Position numbers and translations under genes: made by a program. A model generated the notes under the pieces. That model did no database searches. It worked only from the letters and a program-made list of their open reading frames with translations, and was not told where the DNA came from. From JAFAZI01 sp035501255 (GTDB lineage Bacteria; Actinomycetota; Actinomycetes; JAFAQI01): a DNA stretch of 14,478 nucleotides. Position 1 is the stretch's first letter, and every line of letters begins with the position of its first letter. The DNA lies in contig DATJWM010000087.1 of assembly GCA_035501255.1 (NCBI GenBank), positions 1 through 14,478 of the forward strand, in the 5' to 3' direction. Shown here piece after piece: positions 7,091 through 13,759 of this stretch.

Positions 7091-7170
7091 CGGCGTCACG
7101 CCGTTCTGCCTCAGCCGGTACGGCGTGACGCCGTTGTGCCTCAGCCGGTACGGCGTGACGCCGTTGTGCT
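7091..7170 (+). repeat. Tandem 30-bp palindromic repeats, 2.7 copies
   Basis: Three head-to-tail copies lie at 7091-7120, 7121-7150 and 7151-7170 (partial). Copies 1 and 2 differ at only two bases (7097 and 7106), and the 20 bases of copy 3 match copy 2 except the last. Each contains a near-perfect inverted repeat: AACGGCGTCACGCCGTT (7089-7105), then ACGGCGTGACGCCGT at 7120-7134 and 7150-7164. The RNA would form three 7- to 8-bp hairpins in a row without T-runs. The block starts within the rplA stop codon and ends just before the rplJ promoter. It may slow transcription, terminate it, or protect the rplA 3' end. It is not a CRISPR array, since there are no spacers. Confidence 0.85.
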
Positions 7171-7180
7171 CATGGGACTC

Positions 7181-7189
7181 TGCTAGCCT
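7181..7189 (+). promoter_or_regulatory. Extended -10 promoter for rplJ-rplL
   Basis: TGCTAGCCT combines the extended TGn element with a TAnnnT hexamer TAGCCT (7184-7189). The predicted start is about 7196, giving a leader of roughly 155 bases before rplJ. No good -35 lies at 17-18 bp (that stretch is the edge of the third repeat copy), though extended -10 promoters can work without one. Confidence 0.5.
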
Positions 7190-7195
7190 CGATGG

Positions 7196-7308
7196 CACCG
7201 AAGACCGTCGGATGTCATTCGTGACCGAAGGTTCCGCGCGAGCGGGCGTCCAACGCAGGTGATGTGGTGAGTCCTCGCGACGCCCCGCGCCCTGCGCCGG
7301 GGCGTTTT
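7196..7308 (+). promoter_or_regulatory. rplJ leader: L10-binding region with transcription attenuator
   Basis: The leader shows, in order: AGACCG (7203-7208 region); a UUCG-capped hairpin GTCA/TGAC (7214-7225); a GCGA (GNRA-type) tetraloop hairpin CCGC/GCGG (7234-7245); and GCAGGTGA (7255-7262). All resemble the known L10 leader layout from memory. A terminator-like hairpin follows: CGCCCCG (7281-7287) pairs with CGGGGCG (7298-7304), followed by TTTT (7305-7308). Upstream GGGCGTC (7244-7250) is perfectly complementary to GACGCCC (7279-7285), so it can capture the 5' arm and prevent the terminator. This is the architecture of L10-controlled attenuation described in Bacillus subtilis. Its operation here is inferred. 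Confidence 0.65.
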
Positions 7309-7350
7309 CGGCGTCTTGGGTCAGTGAACCACTGAAGGGACACACGCACG

Positions 7351-8049
7351 ATGGCCAGGTCTGACAAGGCTGGCGCGGTTGCTGAGCTCACCGACGCGTT
7401 TCGGGACTCATCTGCCGCGGTGCTCACCGAGTACCGCGGGCTGACGGTCGCCGAGCTCAAGGAGCTACGCCGCTCGCTCGCCGGTAACGCCACCTACTCG
7501 GTGGTGAAGAACACGTTGACGAAGATCGCGGCCAAGGCAGCGGGCATCGAATCGTTCGACTCCTTGCTCGAAGGTCCGTCGGCGATCGCCTTCGTCTCGG
7601 GCGACCCCGTTGAGGTGGCCAAAGGCCTGCGCAGCTTCGGCCGCGAGCACCCGAATCTCGTGGTCAAGGGCGGCGTGCTCGACGGCAAGCCACTGTCGGC
7701 CGAGGAGATCCGGCGCCTTGCCGACCTTGAGTCCCGCGAGGTGCTTCTCGCCAAGCTCGCCGGTGGCTTTGCCGCTCCCGCCCAGCAACTCGTCACAGTC
7801 CTCGCCGCACCGCTTCGCCAGCTCGCGCAGGTCCTCGGCGCATTCGAGGCGAAGGTGGCGGCCGACCCCAGCTCGGCAACGGGCGGGGACGGGGCGAGTT
7901 CGGTCGACCCCAACCCCGCCACCGATGTCCAGGCCCCGACTGACGAGGCTGCGACTGACGAGGCCCCGGCCCCCGAGGCCGCCACAGATGACACCCCGAC
8001 CGATGACACCCCGACCGACGGCGTCGCTGACGCGTCGTCCGACAGCTGA
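7351..8049 (+). CDS. rplJ: 50S ribosomal protein L10 with long acidic C-terminal tail
   Basis: A 232-residue L10, the base of the ribosomal stalk that holds the L7/L12 dimers. The core is typical: MARSDKAGAVAELTDAF, then VLTEYRGLTVAELKELR and the rRNA-contact stretch YSVVKNTLTKIA, with the L12-binding helix around 142-168. Most L10 proteins end near residue 170-180. Here about 60 extra residues follow, rich in Asp, Thr, Pro and Ala, with repeated P-T-D and D-D-T-P-T units encoded by short tandem DNA repeats. GAAGGGA (7334-7340) stands 10 bases before the ATG. rplL follows after 18 bp, the universal pair. Confidence 0.97.
   Translation: MARSDKAGAVAELTDAFRDSSAAVLTEYRGLTVAELKELRRSLAGNATYSVVKNTLTKIAAKAAGIESFDSLLEGPSAIAFVSGDPVEVAKGLRSFGREHPNLVVKGGVLDGKPLSAEEIRRLADLESREVLLAKLAGGFAAPAQQLVTVLAAPLRQLAQVLGAFEAKVAADPSSATGGDGASSVDPNPATDVQAPTDEAATDEAPAPEAATDDTPTDDTPTDGVADASSDS
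7987..8016 (+). repeat. 15-bp perfect tandem duplication inside rplJ
   Basis: GATGACACCCCGACC occurs at 7987-8001 and again, identical, at 8002-8016, encoding two D-D-T-P-T units. A diverged third-unit start follows, and a related ACTGACGAGG duplication lies upstream (about 7939-7965). These repeats build the acidic tail of L10 and could change copy number by slippage without breaking the frame. Confidence 0.85.
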
Positions 8050-8067
8050 CCCGAAGGAGAACGGATC

Positions 8068-8466
8068 ATGGCAACCCTGACCAACGACGAGATCATCGAG
8101 GCGCTCAAGGAGAAGAGCCTGCTGGAGATCTCCGAGCTCGTGAAGCAGTTCGAGGAGACCTTCGGTGTCTCCGCCGCGGCCCCGGTCGCGGTTGCGGCTG
8201 CTCCCGCTGCCGCGGGTGGCGGCGCCGCTGCGGCCGATGGCGGCAGTGCGGAGCAGGAGGAGTTCGACGTCGTCCTCGAGGCGGCCGGCGACAAGAAGAT
8301 CCAGGTCATCAAGGTGGTGCGTGAGCTCACCAGCCTCGGCCTGAAGGAGGCCAAGGACCTCGTCGACGGAGCGCCGAAGCCGGTTCTGGAGAAGGCTCCG
8401 AAGGAGGCCGCGGACAAGGCCAAGGAGGCGCTCGAGGGCGCGGGGGCGACCGTCACCGTCAAGTAG
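8068..8466 (+). CDS. rplL: 50S ribosomal protein L7/L12
   Basis: A 132-residue L7/L12, the multi-copy stalk protein that recruits translation factors. The N-terminal dimerisation and L10-binding domain is about 1-33. The Ala/Gly/Pro-rich hinge is about 34-65 and is longer and richer in alanine than in low-GC bacteria. The globular factor-binding domain runs from about 66 to 132, with the signature KIQVIKVVRELTSLGLKEAK and the V-D-G-A-P-K-P-V. A strong GAAGGAG ribosome site precedes the ATG, in keeping with the need for more L12 than L10. A hairpin terminator follows 14 bases after the stop. Confidence 0.98.
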   Translation: MATLTNDEIIEALKEKSLLEISELVKQFEETFGVSAAAPVAVAAAPAAAGGGAAAADGGSAEQEEFDVVLEAAGDKKIQVIKVVRELTSLGLKEAKDLVDGAPKPVLEKAPKEAADKAKEALEGAGATVTVK

Positions 8467-8479
8467 GTTTACCCACGCC

Positions 8480-8513
8480 GAGGGGCGGTACCGATTTTTC
8501 GGTACCGCCCCTT
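8480..8513 (+). terminator. Hairpin terminator after rplL
   Basis: A 14-bp perfect stem (8481-8494 with 8499-8512, including GGGGCGGTACCGA) closes a TTTT loop, extendable by a G-T pair at 8480/8513. There is no real T-run after it, which is common for terminators in high-GC Actinobacteria. It separates the ribosomal protein unit from the mce operon. Confidence 0.88.
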
Positions 8514-8528
8514 CGCATGTGCGGCGAT

Positions 8529-8537
8529 TGCTACCAT
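8529..8537 (+). promoter_or_regulatory. Candidate extended -10 promoter for the mce operon
   Basis: TGCTACCAT joins a TGn element to TACCAT (8532-8537). It lies 16 bases after the rplL terminator and would start transcription near 8544, giving a leader of about 185 bases before the ATPase gene. No matching -35 is evident because that position falls in the terminator hairpin. A second -10-like hexamer TAATGT is at 8604-8609. Confidence 0.4.
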
Positions 8538-8540
8538 ATG

Positions 8541-8563
8541 CCCCAGTCTGGGGTCACCCAGAC
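8541..8563. repeat. Two overlapping inverted repeats at the predicted mce transcript start
   Basis: CCCCAG (8541-8546) and CTGGGG (8548-8553) form one perfect inverted repeat around T8547. GTCTGGG (8546-8552) and CCCAGAC (8557-8563) form another perfect one around GTCA. They share the middle arm, so only one can form as an RNA hairpin at a time. The pair could also be an operator for a dimeric regulator placed on the start site. Function is not known. Confidence 0.6.
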
Positions 8564-8598
8564 ACGGCGGGCGGGGTACGTGGCAGCACCGACTACCT

Positions 8599-8614
8599 GG
8601 CAGTAATGTCTGCC
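8599..8614. repeat. Inverted repeat GGCAG-N6-CTGCC framing a -10-like hexamer
   Basis: GGCAG (8599-8603) and CTGCC (8610-8614) are perfect 5-bp arms around TAATGT (8604-8609), itself a -10-like hexamer. A second TGGCAG lies 17 bp upstream of the first arm's TGGCAG (8581 and 8598). This could be an operator over a second mce promoter. The arms are short, so chance is possible. The rest of the 8564-8727 gap shows no gene. Confidence 0.3.
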
Positions 8615-8727
8615 GATGTGATCCTGCTCACGCGGGTGGGGTCGCGGGTGATGTTGTGCTCGTCCGGCCCTGGGGGGCCTGGCGTCACCGGCGGGCCGCG
8701 TTCCCGGGCCTGGAAGGCAGGACCGCA

Positions 8728-9681
8728 GTGGGCGTCGAGGTCGTCGTCGAAGGGCTCACCAAGTCCTTTGGCGGCCAGGTCATCTGGGAGGACGTCAGCC
8801 TGACCCTGCCCAAGGGTGAGATCTCGGTCCTGCTCGGTCCTTCCGGCACCGGCAAGTCGGTCTTTCTCAAGCACCTGGTCGGCCTGCTGCGCCCCGATCG
8901 AGGGCACGTCTACATCGAAGGCAAGGACGTTCCGAACGTTTCCGAAAGGCACCTGTACGAAGTCCGCAAGATGTTCGGGGTGCTGTTTCAGGACGGCGCG
9001 CTGTTCGGCTCGATGACCGTCTACGACAACGTCGCGTTCCCGTTGCGCGAGCACACCAAGAAGTCCGAGTCCCAGATTCGTGACATCACGATGGAAAAGC
9101 TCGAGCTCACCGGTCTGGTGGGTTCGGAGGGCAAGCTGCCGGCAGAGATCTCCGGTGGGATGCGCAAGCGGGCAGGGCTCGCCCGGGCGCTCGTGCTGGA
9201 CCCGCAGATCTTGCTCTTCGACGAACCCGATTCAGGTCTCGACCCGGTCCGGACCGCCTATCTCAACCAGCTCATCGTCGATCTCAACGCCCAGATCGCA
9301 GCCACGATGCTGATCGTCACGCACGACATCAACACGGCCCGGACGGTCCCCGACAACATCGGTCTGCTCTACCGCCGGCATCTGTCGATGTTCGGACCGC
9401 GCGAGATGCTGCTCTCGAGCCAGGAACCGGTCGTGCGCCAGTTCCTCAACGCCCGGCGCCAAGGCCCGATCGGCATGGCCGAGGAGAAGGACGCCGCCGA
9501 GCTCGAAGCGGAGAAGCACGACGGGCCGATGCCGCCGCTGCCGCCGATCCCGTTGCAGATCTCGCCCAGCGCCGGCGGGACCCGTCCCACTCAGCGGGTG
9601 CCGGGCCAGTGGCTCAAGGAGCACAACATCGCGGCACCACCCGGGTCATTCGCTGGGGCCGCCGGACAGGTTGTCTCGTGA
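8728..9681 (+). CDS. mceG: Mce-type lipid importer ATPase (Mkl/MceG, MlaF-like)
   Basis: A 317-residue ABC ATPase that would power the Mce importer from the cytoplasmic side. All nucleotide-binding motifs are present: Walker A GPSGTGKS (37-44), Q-loop Gln88, signature SGGMRKR (142-148), Walker B ILLFDEP (161-167) and the switch His199 in VTHD. The S-G-G-M-R-K-R and the D-S-G-L-D-P after Walker B are typical of the Mla/Mce branch. After about residue 240 there is a C-terminal extension, Pro-rich near its end, of the kind found in actinobacterial Mkl proteins. I chose the GTG at 8728 because GGAAGG (8712-8717) is 10 bases upstream; an in-frame start at 8656 would add 24 non-conserved residues. 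The stop overlaps the next start by 4 bases. Confidence 0.93.
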   Translation: MGVEVVVEGLTKSFGGQVIWEDVSLTLPKGEISVLLGPSGTGKSVFLKHLVGLLRPDRGHVYIEGKDVPNVSERHLYEVRKMFGVLFQDGALFGSMTVYDNVAFPLREHTKKSESQIRDITMEKLELTGLVGSEGKLPAEISGGMRKRAGLARALVLDPQILLFDEPDSGLDPVRTAYLNQLIVDLNAQIAATMLIVTHDINTARTVPDNIGLLYRRHLSMFGPREMLLSSQEPVVRQFLNARRQGPIGMAEEKDAAELEAEKHDGPMPPLPPIPLQISPSAGGTRPTQRVPGQWLKEHNIAAPPGSFAGAAGQVVS

Positions 9682-10466
9682 GCTCGTCCGCGGCGTCCGC
9701 GCCGATCCGGGCCAGCGGCAGCTTCCTCGCGCTCTGCCTGGACACGGTGGTGCAGTTCTTCCGCTCGGTGCGCCACGGGCGCTTCCAGTGGCGGGAGACG
9801 ATCGAGCAGGCGTGGTTCATCGCCAGCGTGACGATCCTTCCCACCGCACTCGTGGCGATTCCGTTCGGTGCTGTGATCGCGTTGCAGATCGGCAACCTCG
9901 CCCGCCAAGTGGGCGCCCAGTCCTTCACCGGATCCGCGTCCGTGCTCGCGATCCTGCGGGAGGCCGCCCCGATCGTGTGCGCGCTGCTCATTTCCGGGGC
10001 GGGTGGGTCGGCGATCTGCGCGGACCTCGGGAGCCGGAAGATCCGCGAGGAGATCGATGCGATGGAGGTGCTCGGGATTTCGCCGATCGAGCGCCTGGTG
10101 GTCCCAAGAGTGATCGCGAGCATGATCGTCGCGGTCCTGCTGAACGGACTCGTCTCGGTCGTGGGCGTCATCGGTGGCTACATCTTCAACGTTCTGCTCC
10201 AACACGGGACGCCCGGCGCCTACATTCAGTCGTTCACCGCCTTCGCTCGGCTTCCGGACCTCTACGTCGGGGAGATCAAGGCCCTGATCTTCGGGGCGAT
10301 GGCTGCGCTCGTCGCGTCGTACAAGGGGCTGAACCCGAAGCCGGGTCCCAAGGGCGTCGGCGACGCGGTCAACCAGACCGTGATCATGTCGTTCATGCTG
10401 CTGTTCGTCATCAATTTCGTCATCACCGGCATCTACTTCGCGGTCGACCCGCAGCGGGCCGTTTGA
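9678..10466 (+). CDS. yrbEA: MlaE/YrbE-family permease, first subunit (YrbEA)
   Basis: A 262-residue integral membrane protein of the MlaE/YrbE permease family, one of two that form the membrane channel of the Mce importer. Long hydrophobic segments begin near residues 48, 96, 152 and 204, with a last one at about 235-256. The conserved cytoplasmic coupling motif E-E-I-D-A-M-E-V-L-G-I-S-P (from about residue 124), preceded by A-G-G-S-A-I-C-A-D-L-G-S, contacts the ATPase in related structures. The GTG at 9678 overlaps the ATPase stop as GTGA, indicating translational coupling, and GGACAGG lies just upstream. The fixed order ATPase, YrbEA, YrbEB, Mce supports the name. Confidence 0.92.
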   Translation: MSSSAASAPIRASGSFLALCLDTVVQFFRSVRHGRFQWRETIEQAWFIASVTILPTALVAIPFGAVIALQIGNLARQVGAQSFTGSASVLAILREAAPIVCALLISGAGGSAICADLGSRKIREEIDAMEVLGISPIERLVVPRVIASMIVAVLLNGLVSVVGVIGGYIFNVLLQHGTPGAYIQSFTAFARLPDLYVGEIKALIFGAMAALVASYKGLNPKPGPKGVGDAVNQTVIMSFMLLFVINFVITGIYFAVDPQRAV

Positions 10467-11329
10467 TGGCAATCGGATCGGCTCGCGCCATCAGGAGCAC
10501 GACACGGATCGTCACTGTGCCGGTGGCGGGCATGCTGTCCTGGCTGGAGATCGCCGGGGAGCAGTTGTCGTTCTACCTCCGGGCGCTCGCCTCAGTGTGG
10601 CGCACGATCGTCTCCTACAAGCGGGAGGTCGTTCGACTGGTCGCCGAGGTCAGCCTCGGCACCGGAGGCTTGGCGGTGATCGGCGGCAGCGTCGGTGTGA
10701 TCGCCTTCCTGACGTTCTTCACCGGCACCGAGGTCGGGCTTGAGGGATACCAAGGGCTCCAGCAGATCGGCATCTCCGCGTTCTCCGGATTCATCTCGGC
10801 GTACTTCAACACCCGCGAGATCGCCCCGATCGTTGCGGCCCTCGCGCTGACCGCCACGGTCGGAGCCGGTTTCACCGCACAACTGGGCGCGATGCGGATC
10901 AGTGACGAGATCGATGCGCTCGAGGTGATGGCGATCCCTTCAGTGCCCTATCTCGTCACCACCCGCCTCATTGCGGGGCTGATCGCGGTCGTCCCGCTGT
11001 ATGTCGTCGGGCTCGTGTCGTCCTACGTCGCCACCCGCCTGATCGTGACGCTGTACTTCCACCAGTCCGGTGGCACCTACGACCACTACTTCCACACGTT
11101 CCTCGTGCCCACCGACGTCCTCTACTCATTCCTGAAGGTGATCATCTTCGCGGTGGTGATCATGCTGATCCACTGCTACTACGGCTACTACGCAAAGGGT
11201 GGGCCGGCGGGTGTGGGGGTCGCCGTCGGTCGAGCGGTGCGTGCGTCGATCGTCGCGATCAACGTGATTGACCTGTTCCTCAGCCTGGCGATCTGGGGCG
11301 CCAACACGACCGTGCGAATCGCGGGTTAG
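10466..11329 (+). CDS. yrbEB: MlaE/YrbE-family permease, second subunit (YrbEB)
   Basis: A 287-residue membrane protein homologous to its upstream neighbour and the expected second half of the permease pair. The family motif is SDEIDALEVMAIPSVPYLV, preceded by GAGFTAQLGAMRI. Further hydrophobic segments (around IAGLIAVVPLYVVGLVSSYVA and FLKVIIFAVVIMLIHCYYGYY) span the membrane. The ATG at 10466 overlaps the previous stop by one base (TGATG), and no separate ribosome site is needed. The first 35 residues are a longer, basic N-terminal region than in YrbEA. The transported lipid cannot be inferred from the permease. Confidence 0.92.
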   Translation: MAIGSARAIRSTTRIVTVPVAGMLSWLEIAGEQLSFYLRALASVWRTIVSYKREVVRLVAEVSLGTGGLAVIGGSVGVIAFLTFFTGTEVGLEGYQGLQQIGISAFSGFISAYFNTREIAPIVAALALTATVGAGFTAQLGAMRISDEIDALEVMAIPSVPYLVTTRLIAGLIAVVPLYVVGLVSSYVATRLIVTLYFHQSGGTYDHYFHTFLVPTDVLYSFLKVIIFAVVIMLIHCYYGYYAKGGPAGVGVAVGRAVRASIVAINVIDLFLSLAIWGANTTVRIAG

Positions 11330-11333
11330 CGCG

Positions 11334-12668
11334 GTGTCCTCCGGCGGCATGCCCCTGCGCACCTTGCGACGCCTCCAGGGCCTGGTCTTCATCCTGGTGA
11401 TCGCCATGCTGCTCGGGTTCGCCGTGCTGATCTACGACAAGAAGCTGCCCTGGCAGGCCAGCGACCACGTCACCGTGCTGGCCGGACGGATCGGCAACCA
11501 GTTGATCCTTCCGGCCGATGTCGAGTACAAGGGCGTTCTCGTCGGGCGGGTCAGTTCGGTGTCGAGCAACGGGTCGCGCGCGAGGCTGAACCTCGCCATC
11601 TCCAAGTCGCAGATCTCTCACATTCCGCAGAATGTGGTCGCCCGGATCCTGCCGAAGACGTTGTTCGGCGAGAAGTACGTCGACTTCGTGCCGGACGGGC
11701 TGCCGTCGCCGGTCTCGATGCATCCCGGCCAGGTGATTCCGCAGGACGACTCAACCGTCGCGGTCGAGCTTCAAACCGTCTTCCAGAAGCTGATCCCCGT
11801 CCTGCGCGCCGTCAGGCCCGCTGATCTGTCCGTTGCCCTGAGCAACACGGCCGATGCGCTTCGGGGCCGGGGCAACGAACTCGGAACGAACCTCGTCCTG
11901 ATCGACCGCTACTTCCGGACGCTCAATGCCGATTTGCCCACCATCCGGCACGACATCGGCGGTCTGGCCAATTTGACGAGCAACTATGCCGACGCGGCGC
12001 CGGACCTCTTGCGGATCCTGCGCAACTTCTCGGTGACCGCGAGCACGTTCGCGCAAAAGAAGGACACCTACGAGCGGTTCCTCGCCGGCGCGGCAGGTCT
12101 CGCGACGACGGCGACCGGGGTGGTGCGCACCAACGGCCATACCTGGGTCGAGCTCACGCGCAACAGCGTGGGACCGCTCGATCTGCTGAGTGACTACTCG
12201 ATCGTGCTGGAGTGCCTTCCAAAGGGTCTGTCGATCTTCGATCGCGAGCGTCTCAAGCACGCGTTTCAGGGGGGCGAACTGCATGTCTCGCTCATCCCGG
12301 TGAACGACCGCGGCGGCTACACCAAGTCCGACAAGCCGACGCTTCGCCAACTCACCTCCAAGGTTCAACCCGCGAGCTGTTACGGCCTGCCCTACGGATC
12401 TCACCCCCTCGACCCGGTGAACTCGAAGTACCCGTTCGCGCCGGGCGGCAACTATGCGGCCGGCGGCTTCTACGGTGAGAGCGCAACGGGAGGATCGCAC
12501 CTCACCACGCCCGCCGTTCCCGGCTCGACCGCGGGCGTGGGCTCGCCCGCTGAGCAGCACCAGATCGCGTCTCTCCTGCGTACGCTCGCCGACGCCCGCC
12601 CGTCGGCGAGCGGACTCGATGACCTGCTCGTGGGCCCGCTGGTGCGCGGGATGGCGGTCGCGAGATGA
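11334..12668 (+). CDS. mceA: Mce family protein, MceA position
   Basis: A 444-residue envelope protein. It begins with an uncleaved-looking transmembrane segment (about 15-34, GLVFILVIAMLLGFAVLIY). The MlaD/Mce domain follows at about 43-122, with the typical D-V-E-Y-K-G-V-L-V-G-R-V and the ending L-F-G-E-K-Y-V-D-F-V-P. Then comes a long helical and low-complexity region with a single Cys-containing stretch (ASCYGLPYG) and a Gly/Ala/Tyr-rich segment near the C-terminus. Mce proteins form a periplasmic-side hexameric tunnel for lipids; six different ones (A-F) are usual in Actinobacteria. The GTG at 11334 is 4 bases after the permease stop and has only a weak ribosome site. An ATG at 11349 would lose 5 residues before the membrane segment and is the alternative. 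Confidence 0.88.
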   Translation: MSSGGMPLRTLRRLQGLVFILVIAMLLGFAVLIYDKKLPWQASDHVTVLAGRIGNQLILPADVEYKGVLVGRVSSVSSNGSRARLNLAISKSQISHIPQNVVARILPKTLFGEKYVDFVPDGLPSPVSMHPGQVIPQDDSTVAVELQTVFQKLIPVLRAVRPADLSVALSNTADALRGRGNELGTNLVLIDRYFRTLNADLPTIRHDIGGLANLTSNYADAAPDLLRILRNFSVTASTFAQKKDTYERFLAGAAGLATTATGVVRTNGHTWVELTRNSVGPLDLLSDYSIVLECLPKGLSIFDRERLKHAFQGGELHVSLIPVNDRGGYTKSDKPTLRQLTSKVQPASCYGLPYGSHPLDPVNSKYPFAPGGNYAAGGFYGESATGGSHLTTPAVPGSTAGVGSPAEQHQIASLLRTLADARPSASGLDDLLVGPLVRGMAVAR

Positions 12669-13759
12669 GGGGGAAAACACTCAGCGCCTTCATCAAGCTG
12701 ACCATCTTCGCAGTGGTTACGGCGCTCGCGACAGTCCTGCTGGGCGTCGTGATCAGCAACAAGACCTTCGGACCGACCCGGACGTACCGGGCGATCTTCA
12801 CCGACGCCACGGACCTGCTCTCCGGCAACGACGTGCGGCTGGCCGGGGTCCGGGTCGGAACGGTGAAGTCGGTCGAGGTGATGCCCGTCAGGCAAGTGGG
12901 GGGTGCCGTCCACGACGAGGCGATGGTGACGTTCTCGGTCAACTCCGACGTCCCGGTGACGCGATCGACGCGGGTTCAGGTTCGCTATCTCAACCTGGTC
13001 GGGCAGCGTTACCTGGCGCTCGTGCCGACCTCGGGGTCGGGCCTGGTTCAGCCGACCGACTCGATCATCGGCTGTATCAACCAGGGGACGACGACGTGCG
13101 TCGCGAGCCCGATCAGCCGCACCACTCCCGCGCTCGACCTCACCGCGCTGTTCAACGGATTCAGGCCCCTGTTCCAGGCGATCAAGCCCGCGGATGTCAA
13201 CAGTTTCGCGCTCGAAATCGTGCGAACCCTGCAGGGCGAGGGGGGAACGATCGACAGTCTCCTCAAGCACACGGCCTCGTTGACGACCACCGTCGCGAAC
13301 CGGGACGCGGTGATCGGCCAAGTTGTGAACAACCTGCTGAAGGTTCTCGGCACTGTCCAAGCCAGGGACGCCGGGCTCAACGAGACGATCGTCGAGCTCC
13401 AGCGCCTCGTCACCGGTCTCGCGGGTGACCGTACGACGATCGCTGCCTCGCTGAAGAACATCGACTCCCTCGCGACGAGCGGCACGTCCTTGATCAAGGG
13501 AGCGCGTCCGTACCTCCCGTCCGATCTCGCCTCATTGGAAAAGATCGCGCACACGCTCAACACGACGAAGGACGCTGATGGCCAGAACACCCTCGCCGGT
13601 TTCCTGGAGCGCGAACCGGCGAAGCTGAACCGCCTGATCCGCACCGCCAGTTATGGCGGCTACTTCAACTTCTGGTTGTGCGAACTGGACGTCGCTGGTC
13701 TGCCGGTCACTCTCGGTCCCTTGCCCGGCACTGCTCCGTCCTGTCCGGCAGGCCACTGA
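12665..13759 (+). CDS. mceB: Mce family protein, MceB position
   Basis: A 364-residue protein with an N-terminal transmembrane anchor (about 8-30) and a MlaD/Mce domain at about 38-121. The domain carries the repeated-family motif D-V-R-L-A-G-V-R-V-G-T-V and ends L-V-G-Q-R-Y-L-A-L-V-P. A long region of heptad-like helices follows, the part that builds the tunnel in Mce assemblies. Cys137 and Cys145 in GCINQGTTTC could form a disulfide outside the membrane, and further cysteines lie near the C-terminus (WLCELD and SCPAGH). The ATG overlaps the mceA stop by 4 bases (ATGA). Its place as second Mce gene after the permeases gives the letter B (inference). Confidence 0.9.
   Translation: MRGKTLSAFIKLTIFAVVTALATVLLGVVISNKTFGPTRTYRAIFTDATDLLSGNDVRLAGVRVGTVKSVEVMPVRQVGGAVHDEAMVTFSVNSDVPVTRSTRVQVRYLNLVGQRYLALVPTSGSGLVQPTDSIIGCINQGTTTCVASPISRTTPALDLTALFNGFRPLFQAIKPADVNSFALEIVRTLQGEGGTIDSLLKHTASLTTTVANRDAVIGQVVNNLLKVLGTVQARDAGLNETIVELQRLVTGLAGDRTTIAASLKNIDSLATSGTSLIKGARPYLPSDLASLEKIAHTLNTTKDADGQNTLAGFLEREPAKLNRLIRTASYGGYFNFWLCELDVAGLPVTLGPLPGTAPSCPAGH

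Noticed and set aside
7091..7170. CRISPR array from the 30-bp repeats
   Set aside because: The units are directly adjacent without spacers, there are fewer than three copies, and no cas gene is near.
8519..8803. Small protein frame between the rplL terminator and the ATPase gene
   Set aside because: It has no ribosome site, no recognisable motif, and runs into the ATPase gene in another frame.
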